Of a stretch of 64,000 nucleotides of DNA, positions 23,541 through 35,600 are shown piece by piece. A program made the position numbers and the translations under genes. Within the stretch, counting starts at the first letter, position 1; each line of letters begins with the position of its first letter. The notes beneath the pieces were generated by a model. The model searched no databases, had not been told where the DNA came from, and saw only the letters and a program-made list of their open reading frames with translations. Origin of the DNA: Anseranas semipalmata (lineage: Eukaryota > Chordata > Aves > Anseriformes > Anseranatidae); the NCBI GenBank assembly GCA_013399115.1, contig VXAA01004003.1, positions 1 through 64,000 of the forward strand. Reading direction: 5' to 3'.

Positions 23541-26500
23541 TTGTCCCAGAGAGGTTAGAAACAGCAATGATATTTGCTGCTTTTGTCCCACCCAGGGAAT
23601 TGCATCCTCCCCAAAGGGCTTCACTCTACAGCTCGGAGGCACTGCTGGGGTTATGGGGCATTGAAGATTTTATCGAATTTCTCACTTGAGCAGCGATGCA
23701 GGAGCCGATGCTGGCACCAAACCCCACAGCCACCCTCAGGCCAGGCTAGCAAGAGCCCCCCGAGGACAGCGGGACCCCCGATAAGGTGTGCAATGGGGAA
23801 ACTTTGGGAGGACTGAGCCACTTGCATCTGACCCGAATAGTCTGCTGCCCAGCTCAGTCACTGGGAATGGATTTTAGGTTTCCTCCATTTTTTGGGGCAT
23901 GCTGATAATGTACCAGAGAGCCACTGCTCAGGCTCCTCGTGCTGAGCATCCCCGCGACGTCAGTGAGCAACTGCTGAGACAGAGCTGCTCCCATAGACCC
24001 AGGTGGAAGCGATGGAGATGAGAGCAGAACTGATTCTTCAGAGGTTGACCTTGACCACACACCTGTGCTGGAAGTGTGCCGCAGACCTGGGAAGTTTCAA
24101 CATGCCAAGCAGGCCAGAGACTGCCTTTAGGGTGACAGCAGCCTGCCAAAGGGAACGGAATCTGTGAGACACCTATTGCTTTCAGAGGATGGCAAACAGG
24201 AGAAGCTGTGATTTTCGAGCTGGCCTCCACAGGCCTCCAGAGCACACTTCTTTCAGAGCAGCTTAGATGTCTCCCACAAGCTCTCTCCTTCCCACCAGAC
24301 ACTTCCCCAGGTAAGGGTCCAGGTGACAGGCACAGAGCGAAAGGTGCCCTCCTGTGCAAGAGGAACAGAAAGGACTGGCTGTGGGTTAAGGTTAAGCTTC
24401 AAAGAGCAGTTTAAACATCAGAGTCTGGAGACTTCACCATCTTGAAGACTTCCAGTCTACTGAGAAGGCTGAGGTCCCAGTACAGTAAGGAAAACTGTAC
24501 TTACTTCCATGATGGGGTGCAACTGATTTATGAAAGGGATTATTCATCGTTTGTTGAGATAGCAGGACAGGACAACCCAATCTCATGTTCCCAAGTATTT
24601 TAACAAACTGCCCCTTCCATGCCTTTTCTTTAGGAGGGAGATAACGTACCTACAGCAGTGACACAAGCAGGGCCCGCGTGATGGGGTGCGAGCATGAGGG
24701 GATGGATACGGCTCCCCACCTCCCGTCCTCCGTGCTCCATTATGTGAGCATGCAAGCACCTCCCTTCTGTGTACGGTGCTTACTTACGCCTTCTGCTGCA
24801 CATCACAGTGACACCCGGGCAGGGCCAGCTGCTACGATCCACGCCCTGTCCTCCAACAGGGTTATCCTCCCTGCTTTCCGGCTGGGAACTGAGGCACAAG
24901 AAAGATTTTAGGGTCGGATGCAGCAGCAAAGGCAAGGTGGCACCCAAAGCTCGGAGGAGCAGGGACACGGCTCCTGCTGCCCCCATCACCGGGCCACAGG
25001 ACCGGGCCCAGCTGAGCAGCAGGCACGTCCAGCAGTTAGGAAGGAAAACAAAGCTCTGCCGGATTATTTCTTCCTCAGCTGCAGGCTAAGCGTGTGAAAG
25101 CAATGGTTTTACATACCCAACCGCTGCTTGCGTTCCCTGGGCCTGCAGGTCCCCAGAGCCCAGCTTGGCCACCTGCGGGAGAGCAGGCCCTCAAGACATC
25201 CAGTGACAGAAGCAGCGTTCACCACAGCCGTCGGTCGCTCTTCCAGCTAATTATCTCCACCAGAATTAGCCTCGTCGCTCACGCGGATTTGTCCGAGGCC
25301 GTTCAGCTGGCCACTGGCTCCCACAAGCTGCCTGCAGGCCAGAGGGAAAAGCCCTCGTCAGTGGATTGGGGCACGCAGGGCGGGCATTTTGGGGACAGCC
25401 AGTCGTGTATTCCACAAACCTTCTCCTCAGTCCATTCAATAGATCGCAGCCCCACAGACTTCAGTATAAGGCACGCTTTCCAGACCCTTAGTCACTCCCG
25501 CAGCTCTTCGCTCCCAGCAAGACGCGCCAGAAATGTCATTTTTTAGCAGTGCGCTAGAGCAACGCCTCCCCCCGTTACATCTTCCGCTTTGCCAGGTGCT
25601 TAAGCCGTTTTATAAATATCACAACCGAACAACCCCGGCTAGCTCACAAAGCACGCAGCCATCGGGCGCTGAGCACCAGCAGCGTGCAGAGCAGCAGCGA
25701 GGGGACATTTGGCAAGAAGCGATTTCCCCTGGCAATAGCAACGTGACAACATCTGAGCCTTCGGAGGGCACTGGAAAGCCTCCAGAAACGGCGCGGCAGG
25801 CAAACAGCACCGTGTCACACCATGCCACTGGCCTCGGGTGGCTTTCTGAGCTGCTCGTGCTCAGGAGAAGCACTTCCATGATTGCTTGGTTTGGGGGTTG
25901 ATGATTTCTCTGCTTAAAACCAAACTGACGTTATTTAATGATTGGGATTTATTTGCACTCTGCAATTATACCACATTATGAGAATTATTTGTTGCATGAA
26001 TAGGAATTCAAGATTTTTAAAGAGTTATTTTGTTGTTGATGATGTATTTCTTATTGCAGCAAGCAAGCAGAAAAAAAAATCAAAAATATAATCAACAAGC
26101 AAAAAGCAGCTTCTCTCTGCCCTCCTCCACCTGCCAAGGACTAGTATTTCTGTTAATATTGGGTGGAAATAGAGAAGTAGAATACCCAATGTGCTTGAGC
26201 AGATTTGCTTGAAAACACACTCAGTGCATTAGGTAAGAGAAAGCCTTGCATTCTGGTACCGGTCACAAAAGGTTTTTGAGACAGATGCTACTCACAATGG
26301 TCTGCCTTTAAGGTGGAAAAACAGCAATAAGTCATTTCAAACACTGGTTAGGGGAAAGAAACATGGAAGTATTTTCCCTGAGACTCAGTTTTGAGTTTAA
26401 ATCCAATATTATTCCTTTAAAGAGAGAAAAAAAAAAAAAAAAAAAAAAAAAAAGGTAGCTATTACAATGTGAGGAGCAAACACAACTGAGAAAACCTCCT

Positions 26501-27014
26501 TGCGGTAGTAGAGCTGCCTAACATTTTCCTACTTTGTTCTCCCAGCAAGGCCAGTGTCCTGTCTTGAAACAAACTCCCCAAACCACAGGAATCAGAGGCT
26601 ACAAAATTGGTCAATTAGCTGAACGTGTGGCAGCTCTATATTCTGCTCCAACACACTTGGACCAAATTAGCTGAGGTTTGCTATTTGAACAGAGCTTCTT
26701 TTACACTGGGACTGTAGCAGATCTCTTGCTTTTGTAAAATTAGGGAAGAGTTGTTTCTAGACAAAGGTGATTTACAATCACTGGCCAAAACCCTTCATTT
26801 TTGTTCCCCACTGAAGAGGCCGCTTCACCCCAAAATCACACACTCCCATTGTTTCAGTAGCCAGAAGTCCTGGAGAAGAGCAGCCAGCCAGAGGCCAGCA
26901 TCCCAGACTTCTGAACTACTTGGTTTTCACTTTCTTCTGCACCATCTCCCAGTGTTTGAGAATTCAGGGATCACAGGGGAGCTCCTTTTTAAATGTATTT
27001 ATCATCTTGCAGAC
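23541..27014. other. Intergenic, no recognised gene
   Basis: Moderately GC-rich, with scattered CpG around 24900-25800 but no recognised exon. An AT-rich stretch at 25890-26020 contains several TAAT-type cores. The poly-A at 26427-26453 is listed separately. Confidence 0.7.
26427..26453 (+). repeat. Poly-A tract, 27 bases
   Basis: Uninterrupted A run following 'agagag'. No associated retroposon body is recognised. Confidence 0.95.
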
Positions 27015-27250
27015 GGGATTGCTTTTCTGCTGGAAGTGGCTGAGCACCTGCCTGCCGGGGGGAGCAGCGAGTGAATCCCTCGGTTTGCTTCGCTTGCACG
27101 CGCGGCTTTTGCCTTGCCTGGTGACCTGCCTTTAGCTCCAGCCACGAGTTCTCGCACTTTTACCTTTCCGATTCTCTGCCCCATCCCAGCTGGGGACAGC
27201 GTGCGAGCGGCTGCGTGGTGCTGAGCTGCCTGCTGGGGTTAAACCACAAC
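27015..27250 (+). mobile_element. Fragment of an avian endogenous-retrovirus LTR
   Basis: The plus strand matches, as I recall it, the 3' part of a common avian ERV long terminal repeat: 'ggctgagcacctgcctgcc' at the left, 'ggcttttgccttgcctgg', 'acgagttctcgcacttttac', 'cgattctctgccccatccc', and the terminal 'ggggttaaaccacaac' near 27236-27250. No internal retroviral coding sequence is next to it and no second LTR is seen, so it is probably a truncated or solo LTR. The left boundary is uncertain, because the U3 part either diverges or is missing. The usual polyadenylation hexamer region seems mutated here. The family name cannot be given without a repeat library. Confidence 0.65.
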
Positions 27251-30200
27251 TGTCGTTCTCAGCACGTCTTACGGGAAGTCATCACGCAGCACTTCTCAGC
27301 ACTAACTCTATTCAGGACTATTTCTTCAAAGCATCTTCCCCCAGCCTGACAGGCTCAGCACAACCACAGCCTAATTCCAGCTAAAAACCTGAAAGCTGGG
27401 CACTGCTGAAATATTACCTAGAAAGTAGTCACCTCAAACACCCTCCCTACTGCAGTTTTATTTCTTTTTTATTATTAACTCAGAGAATAAAAAAGTCATG
27501 GCAGTAACAACATTTTATTGCCCTGTAAAGAACTATGGAAAACTGCAAAAATATGTAAATAAGATTTTCTGGAATAACGCATGGGCTCAGTGCTTGCTCA
27601 AGCGGTATGAATGCTTGGCACCGGTTGTTTTCAGAAAATAAAACCTCTGTACTAGCTGAGATGGTTACAGCTCGAAGCTGGCGGGCTCTGCAGTTCCCAG
27701 GCACTGTGGCCCTCGCACCGCAGCTGTGCCTGGTGTCCCTTGCTCCCGAGAAAGAGCGGGTGGCAGCATCCCTTAGGGACCAGCCACCAGCGCCAGCCTG
27801 TGCCCACGGGTGCCCATTGCCACTGCTCAGACACGGCCGAAGCAGGAGGAAGGAGGTCTGGAGGCCTCCGCTGTTGGCTGCAGCACCTCAGGCTCCAGGG
27901 AATTTTCTCTTTTGCGGACAAGCTCGGTCAGACCCCTAACAGCAACCCCTCGGTTGCTGTTTGCAGAGCAATACTGGGCAGAAAACAACAAATCAACTTC
28001 ATACCACTGAGCGGAACAGGAGGGAAGATCTGGGCCTGTGCTTCAGACTTCAGAGCCTTCATGGTTAGTGGACACAAGAAATGAAATAGCCCCAGCATTC
28101 CTAGCACACGCAGTTACAGCTTGTTTTCAGAGACCAATTATTTCATTAAAGTATTACCTTCCCATTTCCAGATTTGCTGTAACAAGTCTCCTCTTCATCC
28201 TTTTGGCTTAATATATTGCCATATTTTGGTTTAAGAACAAGGAAGAGACAGCCAAATGCAAAACCTTTGCAATATCAATATGCAAATATCAATATGCAAT
28301 ATCTATCAAATGCAAATCTTTGTAATATCTATCATTCGCTACTAGCTGTTAAAACCTGAGCTGTGAGATCTGTCCTTCCTCCTCTGCAAAGCAAAGGAAC
28401 GCTGCAGGACTTGGAGTACTGCAGGGCAACACCCTGGTGCAAAACCCTGGAAGGACTCGTGTAGCAGGTACAAGGACACCGAACGAGGGTTTGAAATGAG
28501 CCTGTGCCTGGGAACTTGAGGGGGAAGATCAGCAAGCAGCAGCAGAAGGAAGGCTCCTTGAATTGTGGAACATGGCCTCTGGTACTTCACTAGCTGCGAG
28601 ACAGCGATGAGGCCACATCAGAAGGTGTCTGGTTTCCACACAGCAGAAACCGAAAGTTGGATGATGAGGTGGGGGGAAGGGTGAGAGAGGGAAAAAACAG
28701 CTGAAGGACCCTAAAAAATACCCTAAAGGATGTCCACAGAAGAGATCTCTTCCAGACAAGCATAATAAATACAGCATCATTGGGTAAAATGTCACTGTCA
28801 GAAAAGAGAGTTCACAGTAAGCATCTGGCTCTGCAGCACAGCAGCTCATCGTTACAAATGAAGACGTTCAGGCGATCGCAATCCCTCTGACGAAGCAGAA
28901 AGCAGAAGCCTCCGCGCACAGGAAGGGAGTGCTGCAGCCTTGGCACTCGCTGAGGAGATGCTATCGGGGGTTGCCAAGGAAACCAGAGGATGCAGACCCA
29001 GCAGCTTTGACTTTGCATAAACTGACAGGGAGTTCAGCTGGGGACGAGGCACTGAGAACGCCGGTGTTCTCCTCCAGCTCCCAGGAACGACCGTGATGTG
29101 GCCGTGCTTCAAGCTTTCCTACAGTCAGGTCCCCCTCCTTCCACCACGTCCACAGCCGGCCTTTCGGGTCCCCCCTCTGCGTCCAGGCACAACGCATGCA
29201 CCCCAACCACCCCCTTCTTCCTCCCAGTTTAGACATCATTCTCCTTGCCCATCACTTCCACCCAGCTTCCTCCTCCCTGAGCTGCCCTGTAACCTCTCAA
29301 GTATTTTTGAGCCTTCTGGACAGGAGTGTTCTCTGAAAGCAGAGATCTTTTGTTGAAGCTCCTTTCTTCTCCTTTTTGAAGCTGACATCCCACCTCCCTT
29401 CACAAGCCTTGACAGCAGGAAGCACTGCGTCACTCGTACAGAGCCAGAGAGGATCATTTCCGAACGTATCGTAAACTTTTTCTGAAAACAGCCTGGATGG
29501 GAGGGAAGCTGGCAGGCAGGCAAGGCCAGCACCGGGTGAATTACCGCCACCATCGGCGATGTTGCTTTTACCTCATTATCCTGCACCGCTCCCTCTGTAG
29601 CACCCCTGAAACGAATGGAAAACTGCAGTGCAACACACTGCTGTGGTTTTTCCCTCACTTCTGACAAACACTGAAGCAATGTGAATTTCATTAAAAAGGC
29701 CCTTTGGGATAAAGTTCTACTGTTCATTTATTTATAAACACCTTAAGGCAGCATTATTTGCCCATAAATACTATGTATGTTAATTCAACTGCAATCTTAA
29801 ACTTGCGTGCAGACTTCCCATAAAATTTTCCTGTTGTTGCACCACTAACATCTTAATGTCACAGAGCTGTAAAGTGGTTTTTCTTCAGTGAAATGGCATC
29901 CCAAAGACATGCATTAAATCCTCTGGGGAAAAAACAAAACCGTGAACCCTCCAACAGTTACATCTCATACACGGAGCAGAACAGGTCAGCACTGGGCATT
30001 TATGCTGCCTAAGTTTAACTGTGCCGGGAGATCCAAGGAGCAGTATTTTCACTGCAGATTTGTATCACTCGCAGAACAGATCACTCAGATTTGACACAGG
30101 CAGATCAAATATGCCTAATGTGTGAAGTGGCCGCTGACACCAGACAGTTCGGGAAGGGAGATTCTCAGCCTGTGGCAAGGGACAGCACAAAGCACGTTAA

Positions 30201-30649
30201 GTGACAGGCTGGTGCTGATTTGTCACCCCCTCTCCGTAAGGGTGACTTCCACTCTCACATTTAAACTCATTTCTTTCGTGTTGTTTGCAAAGTGGGCAAA
30301 GTGAGAAAGAATTAAGGGCAGCTTATTTGACAGGATGGCAGCTGTCACTACATGTAAACAGACCCAGAAATGAAAGAGCAATGCAGCACATGGAAGTAGA
30401 AAGTCCTGACATTTTAATTATCTGAAGAGATTACAAGATGAAAGTCTTCCTTGAGGCAAATGTATATTAGTATTGATATAGTCATTGTGCTTTTCAGTAA
30501 GAGAAATAGGAGTCTGTATTTACATAAGAAACTATAGTGTCTGAGATCTTTAAATATCATATTTATGGAAATGATTCTGAATTACAGCATTTACAAAATA
30601 AAAACAAGCTTGAATAAATATTCAGTCCATTAAATAAGATTCTTTTTTT
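27251..30649. other. Intergenic region beyond the ZFYVE28 3' end
   Basis: Includes the octamer-bearing repeat at 28254-28335. No gene is recognised. MXD4, the neighbour expected from the human gene order on this side, was looked for and not found. Base composition changes from mixed or GC-rich to AT-rich at about 29.7 kb. Confidence 0.65.
28254..28335 (+). repeat. Short imperfect tandem repeat with octamer motifs
   Basis: A unit of about 28 bp (aaatgcaaaacctttgcaat and what follows) recurs about 54 bp later as aaatgcaaatctttgtaata. A smaller repeat, aatatcaatatgcaa, lies between the copies. Two exact ATGCAAAT octamers (28280-28287 and 28310-28317) and near-matches are included. Confidence 0.8.
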
Positions 30650-30673
30650 CACAGAAGCAACTTTTTGTGCATA

Positions 30674-30679
30674 TTTATT
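30674..30679 (-). terminator. Candidate polyadenylation signal of ZFYVE28
   Basis: Canonical AATAAA on the minus strand. Cleavage would be expected 10-30 bases beyond it, around 30645-30665. It is the first canonical hexamer I found downstream of the stop codon. A further AATAAA on the minus strand lies at about 29727-29732 and could serve a longer form. Confidence 0.45.
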
Positions 30680-31132
30680 TCACAACTGAAGTTTGTTGTA
30701 TTTTTTTACCCTATAAAAGAAGCATTACATTTGTTGTTTTTTTTTTTTTCTAAAAATAAAACTGCAATAATCATTGCAATGTGAAGCCTGAGATTTAAGC
30801 CTGAATAAGTATCATTGCTTGCACCACGTTACTCACCTCCCACCAAACACCCACCCCGTGCCTTTCCAAACTCTGGTGAATGCTGACACTCCAACTCAAG
30901 GATTCCGTGGAAGGAATTTCAGCGAAATAATAATAATAAAAATATAAATAAGGTGAGGACAACACATTCTAGCTGACATTGTCTACAAACAGCATCATAA
31001 GGCTTGTGCATTACACATAAACTAGGTGAAGCTGTTTCATCTGATTCAAAACAACAGTAGTGTCAAACTGTTATACCTTTATATGGCTCATCAACACTTA
31101 ATATAAAACCACATAACAAAGGGAATGTCCAC

Positions 31133-31150
31133 AAAAAAAAAAAAAAAAAA
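31133..31150 (+). repeat. Poly-A tract, 18 bases
   Basis: A homopolymer inside the probable ZFYVE28 3' UTR. In the transcript it would be a U18 run. Confidence 0.95.
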
Positions 31151-32567
31151 TCACACTGGCCAGTTTTGCTTTATCATTTTGAACGACGATCTTTCTCGAG
31201 CATGATACCGCAAACAACTTCCTCGTCTGTTTTTGTATTTATCAGTTTGAAACACACTGTGTAACACTGCACATCAGGAAAGGGGATACAGCAAAGAGCT
31301 CTTGATCTCATTTCCTCTGTAACCACAGCACACAGTGTCTTGCTTTTAATGTGGCTAGCTCAAAGCATGTCCAGACATCTTTAAAACCTCGGTGCTCAGG
31401 GAGCTCTTACTGCAAAATAGGTTGTGCAAGATCATAGCATGAATCCATGTGAATCTTATTTCTTTCCTCTCCAAGTGGAAATAAAAATTATTCCCTGGTG
31501 TTTCAAATAAATACAAATGTCTTCTGAGTTGTTAGCATGAGTGAAGTAACAGTATGCAATATTTTACACAGTTACTCTGCCAAATGTGGACAACAAGAAC
31601 CCTTCTCTGGTTGACCATTCTGTAGGACCTTTCCAATATATCATTACATATTTGCCTTTTATAAATCATTTTAAAAACTCAGCATGGGATAAATCATTTG
31701 TCACAATACTGAATTCTGCTGCTAAACCCTTCCAAAAATATGTACTTTAATATTAATTCATTGATTTGTAATCGTTTCCTCTGAAGTTTAGTTACATTTT
31801 AAGTGTTGATATAGAAACCAAAGCTCTGTCTTATACTTCTATTAACAGGATTTAGCATAAGTGATGCAGATTATAAATAATTCCAAACTCTCAAAATATG
31901 GAATTAGAAGTTATAAATCTTATTCTTTAAAAGACAACTTGGGAGTTATTGCTCTGCTCAGTAAATGAAAGGCAACAGAAATATACAGCTTCAGGACCTT
32001 CAGTGCTTCCTCTGTGATTCAAAGAAAGTTTTGCCTTCATAAATACTGAAGATGGATTCGAAATATTTTTGCTGTAATTAATCCTAGCATAGGTAGCAAA
32101 ACCTAGTAATGGGCGAGTTAAACAGCAACAGGAGGGAGAGAGCTGACATCCACAGCCATGCTGGAATTCTAGTAAGCACAGAAGTGTCCGAGCTTTGGGG
32201 CTGATTTGCTGTGATGAAATAGTTAACCGCCTACTCTGTTCTTAGCATGTAAGATAAGCAGCAACGCTTGTTCAATTCTCGGAGCCCTATTTCTTTCCAC
32301 ACAGTGCATTTGTTCTGCATATGGCATCGTAACATTAATGTTTTAAATTTATGGAAGACTGTACTGCAGCCTTAGAGCTACAGACGCTTCATACTTCCCT
32401 TTAGCAGCTTAGTAAAATGCAATAAAAACTGTCTGTACAAAATTTATAATAATGGATGTCAAAGCTTACACACCCTCACAGGGTCCCTCTTTCAAGTTAA
32501 GTCTTGGCTTAGGTCAAATACATCAGTCCATGTAAGACTCCAGTAGACACACCAGTAGTTTAATACG

Positions 32568-32699
32568 TCAGATACCAGCTTTGTCACTATAGAAAGGAGT
32601 GACATGGAACATGTAACAGTGAGTGCAAACACGGACAGGCTTCATCTGACCATAACGAGGTAATGGAGCAGAGTGAGAGGAACAGCGGGAACAGAAGAT
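32568..32699 (-). CDS. ZFYVE28: ZFYVE28 last coding exon: second half of FYVE and C-terminus
   Basis: 132 coding bases from acceptor cttgtttttcag to the TGA at 32570-32568. It begins in phase 0 with [18 protein letters not shown] and continues to the RVC motif (VRVCTHCY), supplying the last two zinc-binding Cys pairs. It ends [13 protein letters not shown]. Together with the exon at 32927-33030 this completes the FYVE domain, which sits at the extreme C-terminus as expected for LST2. The intron between the two FYVE exons is only 227 bp, while the next one upstream is over 12 kb. Confidence 0.96.
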   Translation of the reverse strand: MFCSRCSSHSAPLPRYGQMKPVRVCTHCYMFHVTPFYSDKAGI

Positions 32700-35600
32700 C
32701 TGAAAAACAAGAGGGAGATTTCACTTTAGTTCCTTGAAGAACTGGGTGGGACAAAACTGATTTCAAGAAAGGGGAGAGGAGATTGTATGAAAACATATGA
32801 AACCACTTGTCACTTGAAAATCTCGGGCAAGAGCACACATTTTGCTGTGCAGCTGAGTTCCTGTGGTATGCGTGAATTCGCTGCTCTCCGACCGATAGTT
32901 TCTCACACGTTTGACCGAGTCATTACCTTGCCACAGCTCCTACAGTGGTGCTTCCTGCGAATGACCGTGAAGGGAGCCTTGCAGGCAGTGCAGTAGCTGC
33001 AGACTTCATCTGGAACCCAGTCAGGAGGATCTGTCAGAAACACAGCAACAAAAGGGAAGATAAATCAAAAGGGAATAAAACCAAACATGTGATTACCAGG
33101 TCCTCCAGGGAGCAGGGAGGATAAAATATAACAGCTGCTTTCATCTAGGTTTCTCAAGGTGCTTCGTGAGCAGGCAGGTGGGTAAGCTGAGGAATGACAA
33201 GGGGGGGCTCATCCCCACTTCCCCACAAGGCAGCCACCTCTGGGGCAGAGCACAGCTGGCATCGAAACAAACACCGCACGGCAGCTTTGGGCTCGAAATG
33301 AAATGCAGCCTATTCCAGTGGAAGTGGCAGGGAGACGCAGATAGGAAAATAAAGTATGAAGACAGGAGACTATTAACCTGAGCTGGAGCACAGGTGTTTT
33401 TGACGATGCAACCAGCCACCAAAGCAAGCTGAGAGCTGAGACCATTCCCAGCTTCTTCAGCCCTTCCCACAGGAAAGTTGGCTGCTTTTTCTACAATTAG
33501 GCAAGCAACTCTACAGATAATCAACTCAGAGCCTGGTTACTCTCTGCTACACTATCAGTACTCTTCCTGGAAGCCTGCCTTACCAGCAACTAAAGCAAAT
33601 ACACAAAATTACGTGTGCAAGACTTAGCAGAAAAAGAACTCGACCATCATCCCTAACAGCATGTTTCAATTGTTTATTTTTCCTGTGAGCTCTATAACCT
33701 CTCATAAAAGCCAAGCAGTGAAATGATTTGTTTTTCGCAAAGCAGAATCTGTTAGGCTCGCTTCTGTTGAGCTGCTTCTGCTAGTGACAGGCTGACATGA
33801 CCTCCAAGAGTCTAAAATTATGAGTGTAGAAATGATGTAACTGATTGCTTAATTAAGTTAATACAAGTCTAATCAAGGGCAAGCCAAGTTCTATCCAGAA
33901 GGAATCCATGGACACAAACTGCTGGACGTATTTACCCAAGTTCCCCATATGCAGCTTCTCTCCAAGTATTATTTACAGTATGCAATCCAGGCAATTGCTG
34001 ATTTATAAACCTGACAAGCAAGATCCCTGCCTCAAGGAGCATATTATCAAACAACAAAATATATGGTGCACTTAATACAGAGGTCAAGTGGACAACAGCT
34101 ACAGACAGAAAGAAGATAATTAAATGAAAAATCCAGCTCATTCCATTATATTCATCAGTCAAATGTAACCATGACCAGTTTTTCTGCGTTTGTCATATTG
34201 CAACACTTGTCAAATTTAAAAAAGGATATACGATTGAATGCAGAAAATGTTCAAAAAGCAGACAGATAAAAAAACCTGAATAGAACTTCAAATTTGGACT
34301 CAGCTTTTATAAGCTCCTCAAACTATTTTGTAAATTAAACTAGTTAAGGAAGTAATCTTTTATTTAATAAATTAACCGGACTGATAAAGGTTACAATTTC
34401 AGGGAGAGCAATCAAAACCAAAGTCTATGTACAGAGAAATGGCCTCTGTGGTAGAGAGAGGAAAAAAAAAAAAAAAGAGGACTGCACATAGCAGCCTTCA
34501 CCTCATCCCTTGGAACAACAGAGTAGTTCAGCAGGAAGTGCTCTGTGGGGACATAAGGCCACAAAATCCCATTTAAAGCCAGGCTTTCCTGAGGCCTGGG
34601 AGAGGCAGCACTGCCAGCTTAAGTCGAAGCATTAATGTCAGTGAAACCAGAGGATTTTCCTGTCCATTCTTCTCCTCGCTGCAACCTCCCCAGCTACTAC
34701 ATGTAACCTGTCCAGTGAAACTCACTCCTAAAATCGATCTGTGATGCTGACACTGAAAACTTCGTATCACTTCCATGGGATTATCTGGTCTGAAATCATG
34801 GCAGGCCAGCTGGCCTTGGACCATCTCCATGTTCTCCATCCAGGAGGTCCTTTGGGTTATCACATATACAAAATAACTGAGCCAATAAAGATATTTCTAT
34901 TTATAAATTGCCGTTAGACTACACAGCCTTGATTATGTTGTCAGGGATTTAGCCATCCCCTTGATTCACGCTAATTTTAAAGACAGCAAAATTTAGAAGT
35001 TATTCAAGCTGTGTGCCATCAAGTCTCCCTCCCATATGAACAGAGGGCCAGTGGAAGTAGTTTGGTAAGTTGTCTACTTTGCTACCTATGCAGCCAGTTA
35101 CCAATTTTAGCATTCACAGAAAAGCCACAGAACACAGACCCTTTTTGTGCAGACTGCAGCAGGGCAATACGAATTGAAGCTTCTGGAGCAGCTCATACCA
35201 CAATCACTCCTTTCCTCAGATTGTGATTAGTCCAGACACATCATAAGCCAACACAACTCCACCACAAAGACTCTAAGCTCATCAGCAGAAAGCAGCTTTC
35301 TTATCAGCAGATGTTTACCATTTGGGTTTTGGTTTGTTTGCTTTTCTCTAATTGTTGCCCTTCATATGCATCGTTGAAAAAGTTACTTTTTAATTGACCT
35401 TAGAGGGATTTAATTATCTCCAGTGCTAAATAAAAAGAAAAAAATCGCCAAAAAAACCCCCACAGAAACAGCAAAAGTATTTTGATAAATACTGACCTTA
35501 TAAACTCGTAATGATCATATAATCCATAGTTACACAATTACTTGACTGCCAGATGAATTCATCTGCAAACTTTGTTTTAATAATTGTTTAATACAAAAAT

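Larger units (their letters stand above)
30650..32567 (-). other. ZFYVE28: Probable ZFYVE28 3' UTR
   Basis: AT-rich sequence directly after the ZFYVE28 stop codon on the minus strand, with no splice signals or coding frame that I can support. The best poly(A) signal is the AATAAA at 30679-30674 (minus), about 1.9 kb after the stop. Weaker variants (ATTAAA right after the stop, near 32563-32558, and another near 31750) seem less likely ends. The T-rich stretches on the plus strand appear as A-rich stretches in the transcript. The far boundary is inferred. Confidence 0.5.

Noticed and set aside
1..30000. MXD4 exons expected from the human gene order
   Set aside because: No bHLH-type sequence or other MXD-like segment was seen in any frame, so the gene was not annotated.
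32787..33524. Open frames on both strands around the FYVE exons
   Set aside because: These are antisense or off-frame shadows of the ZFYVE28 exons and their flanks.
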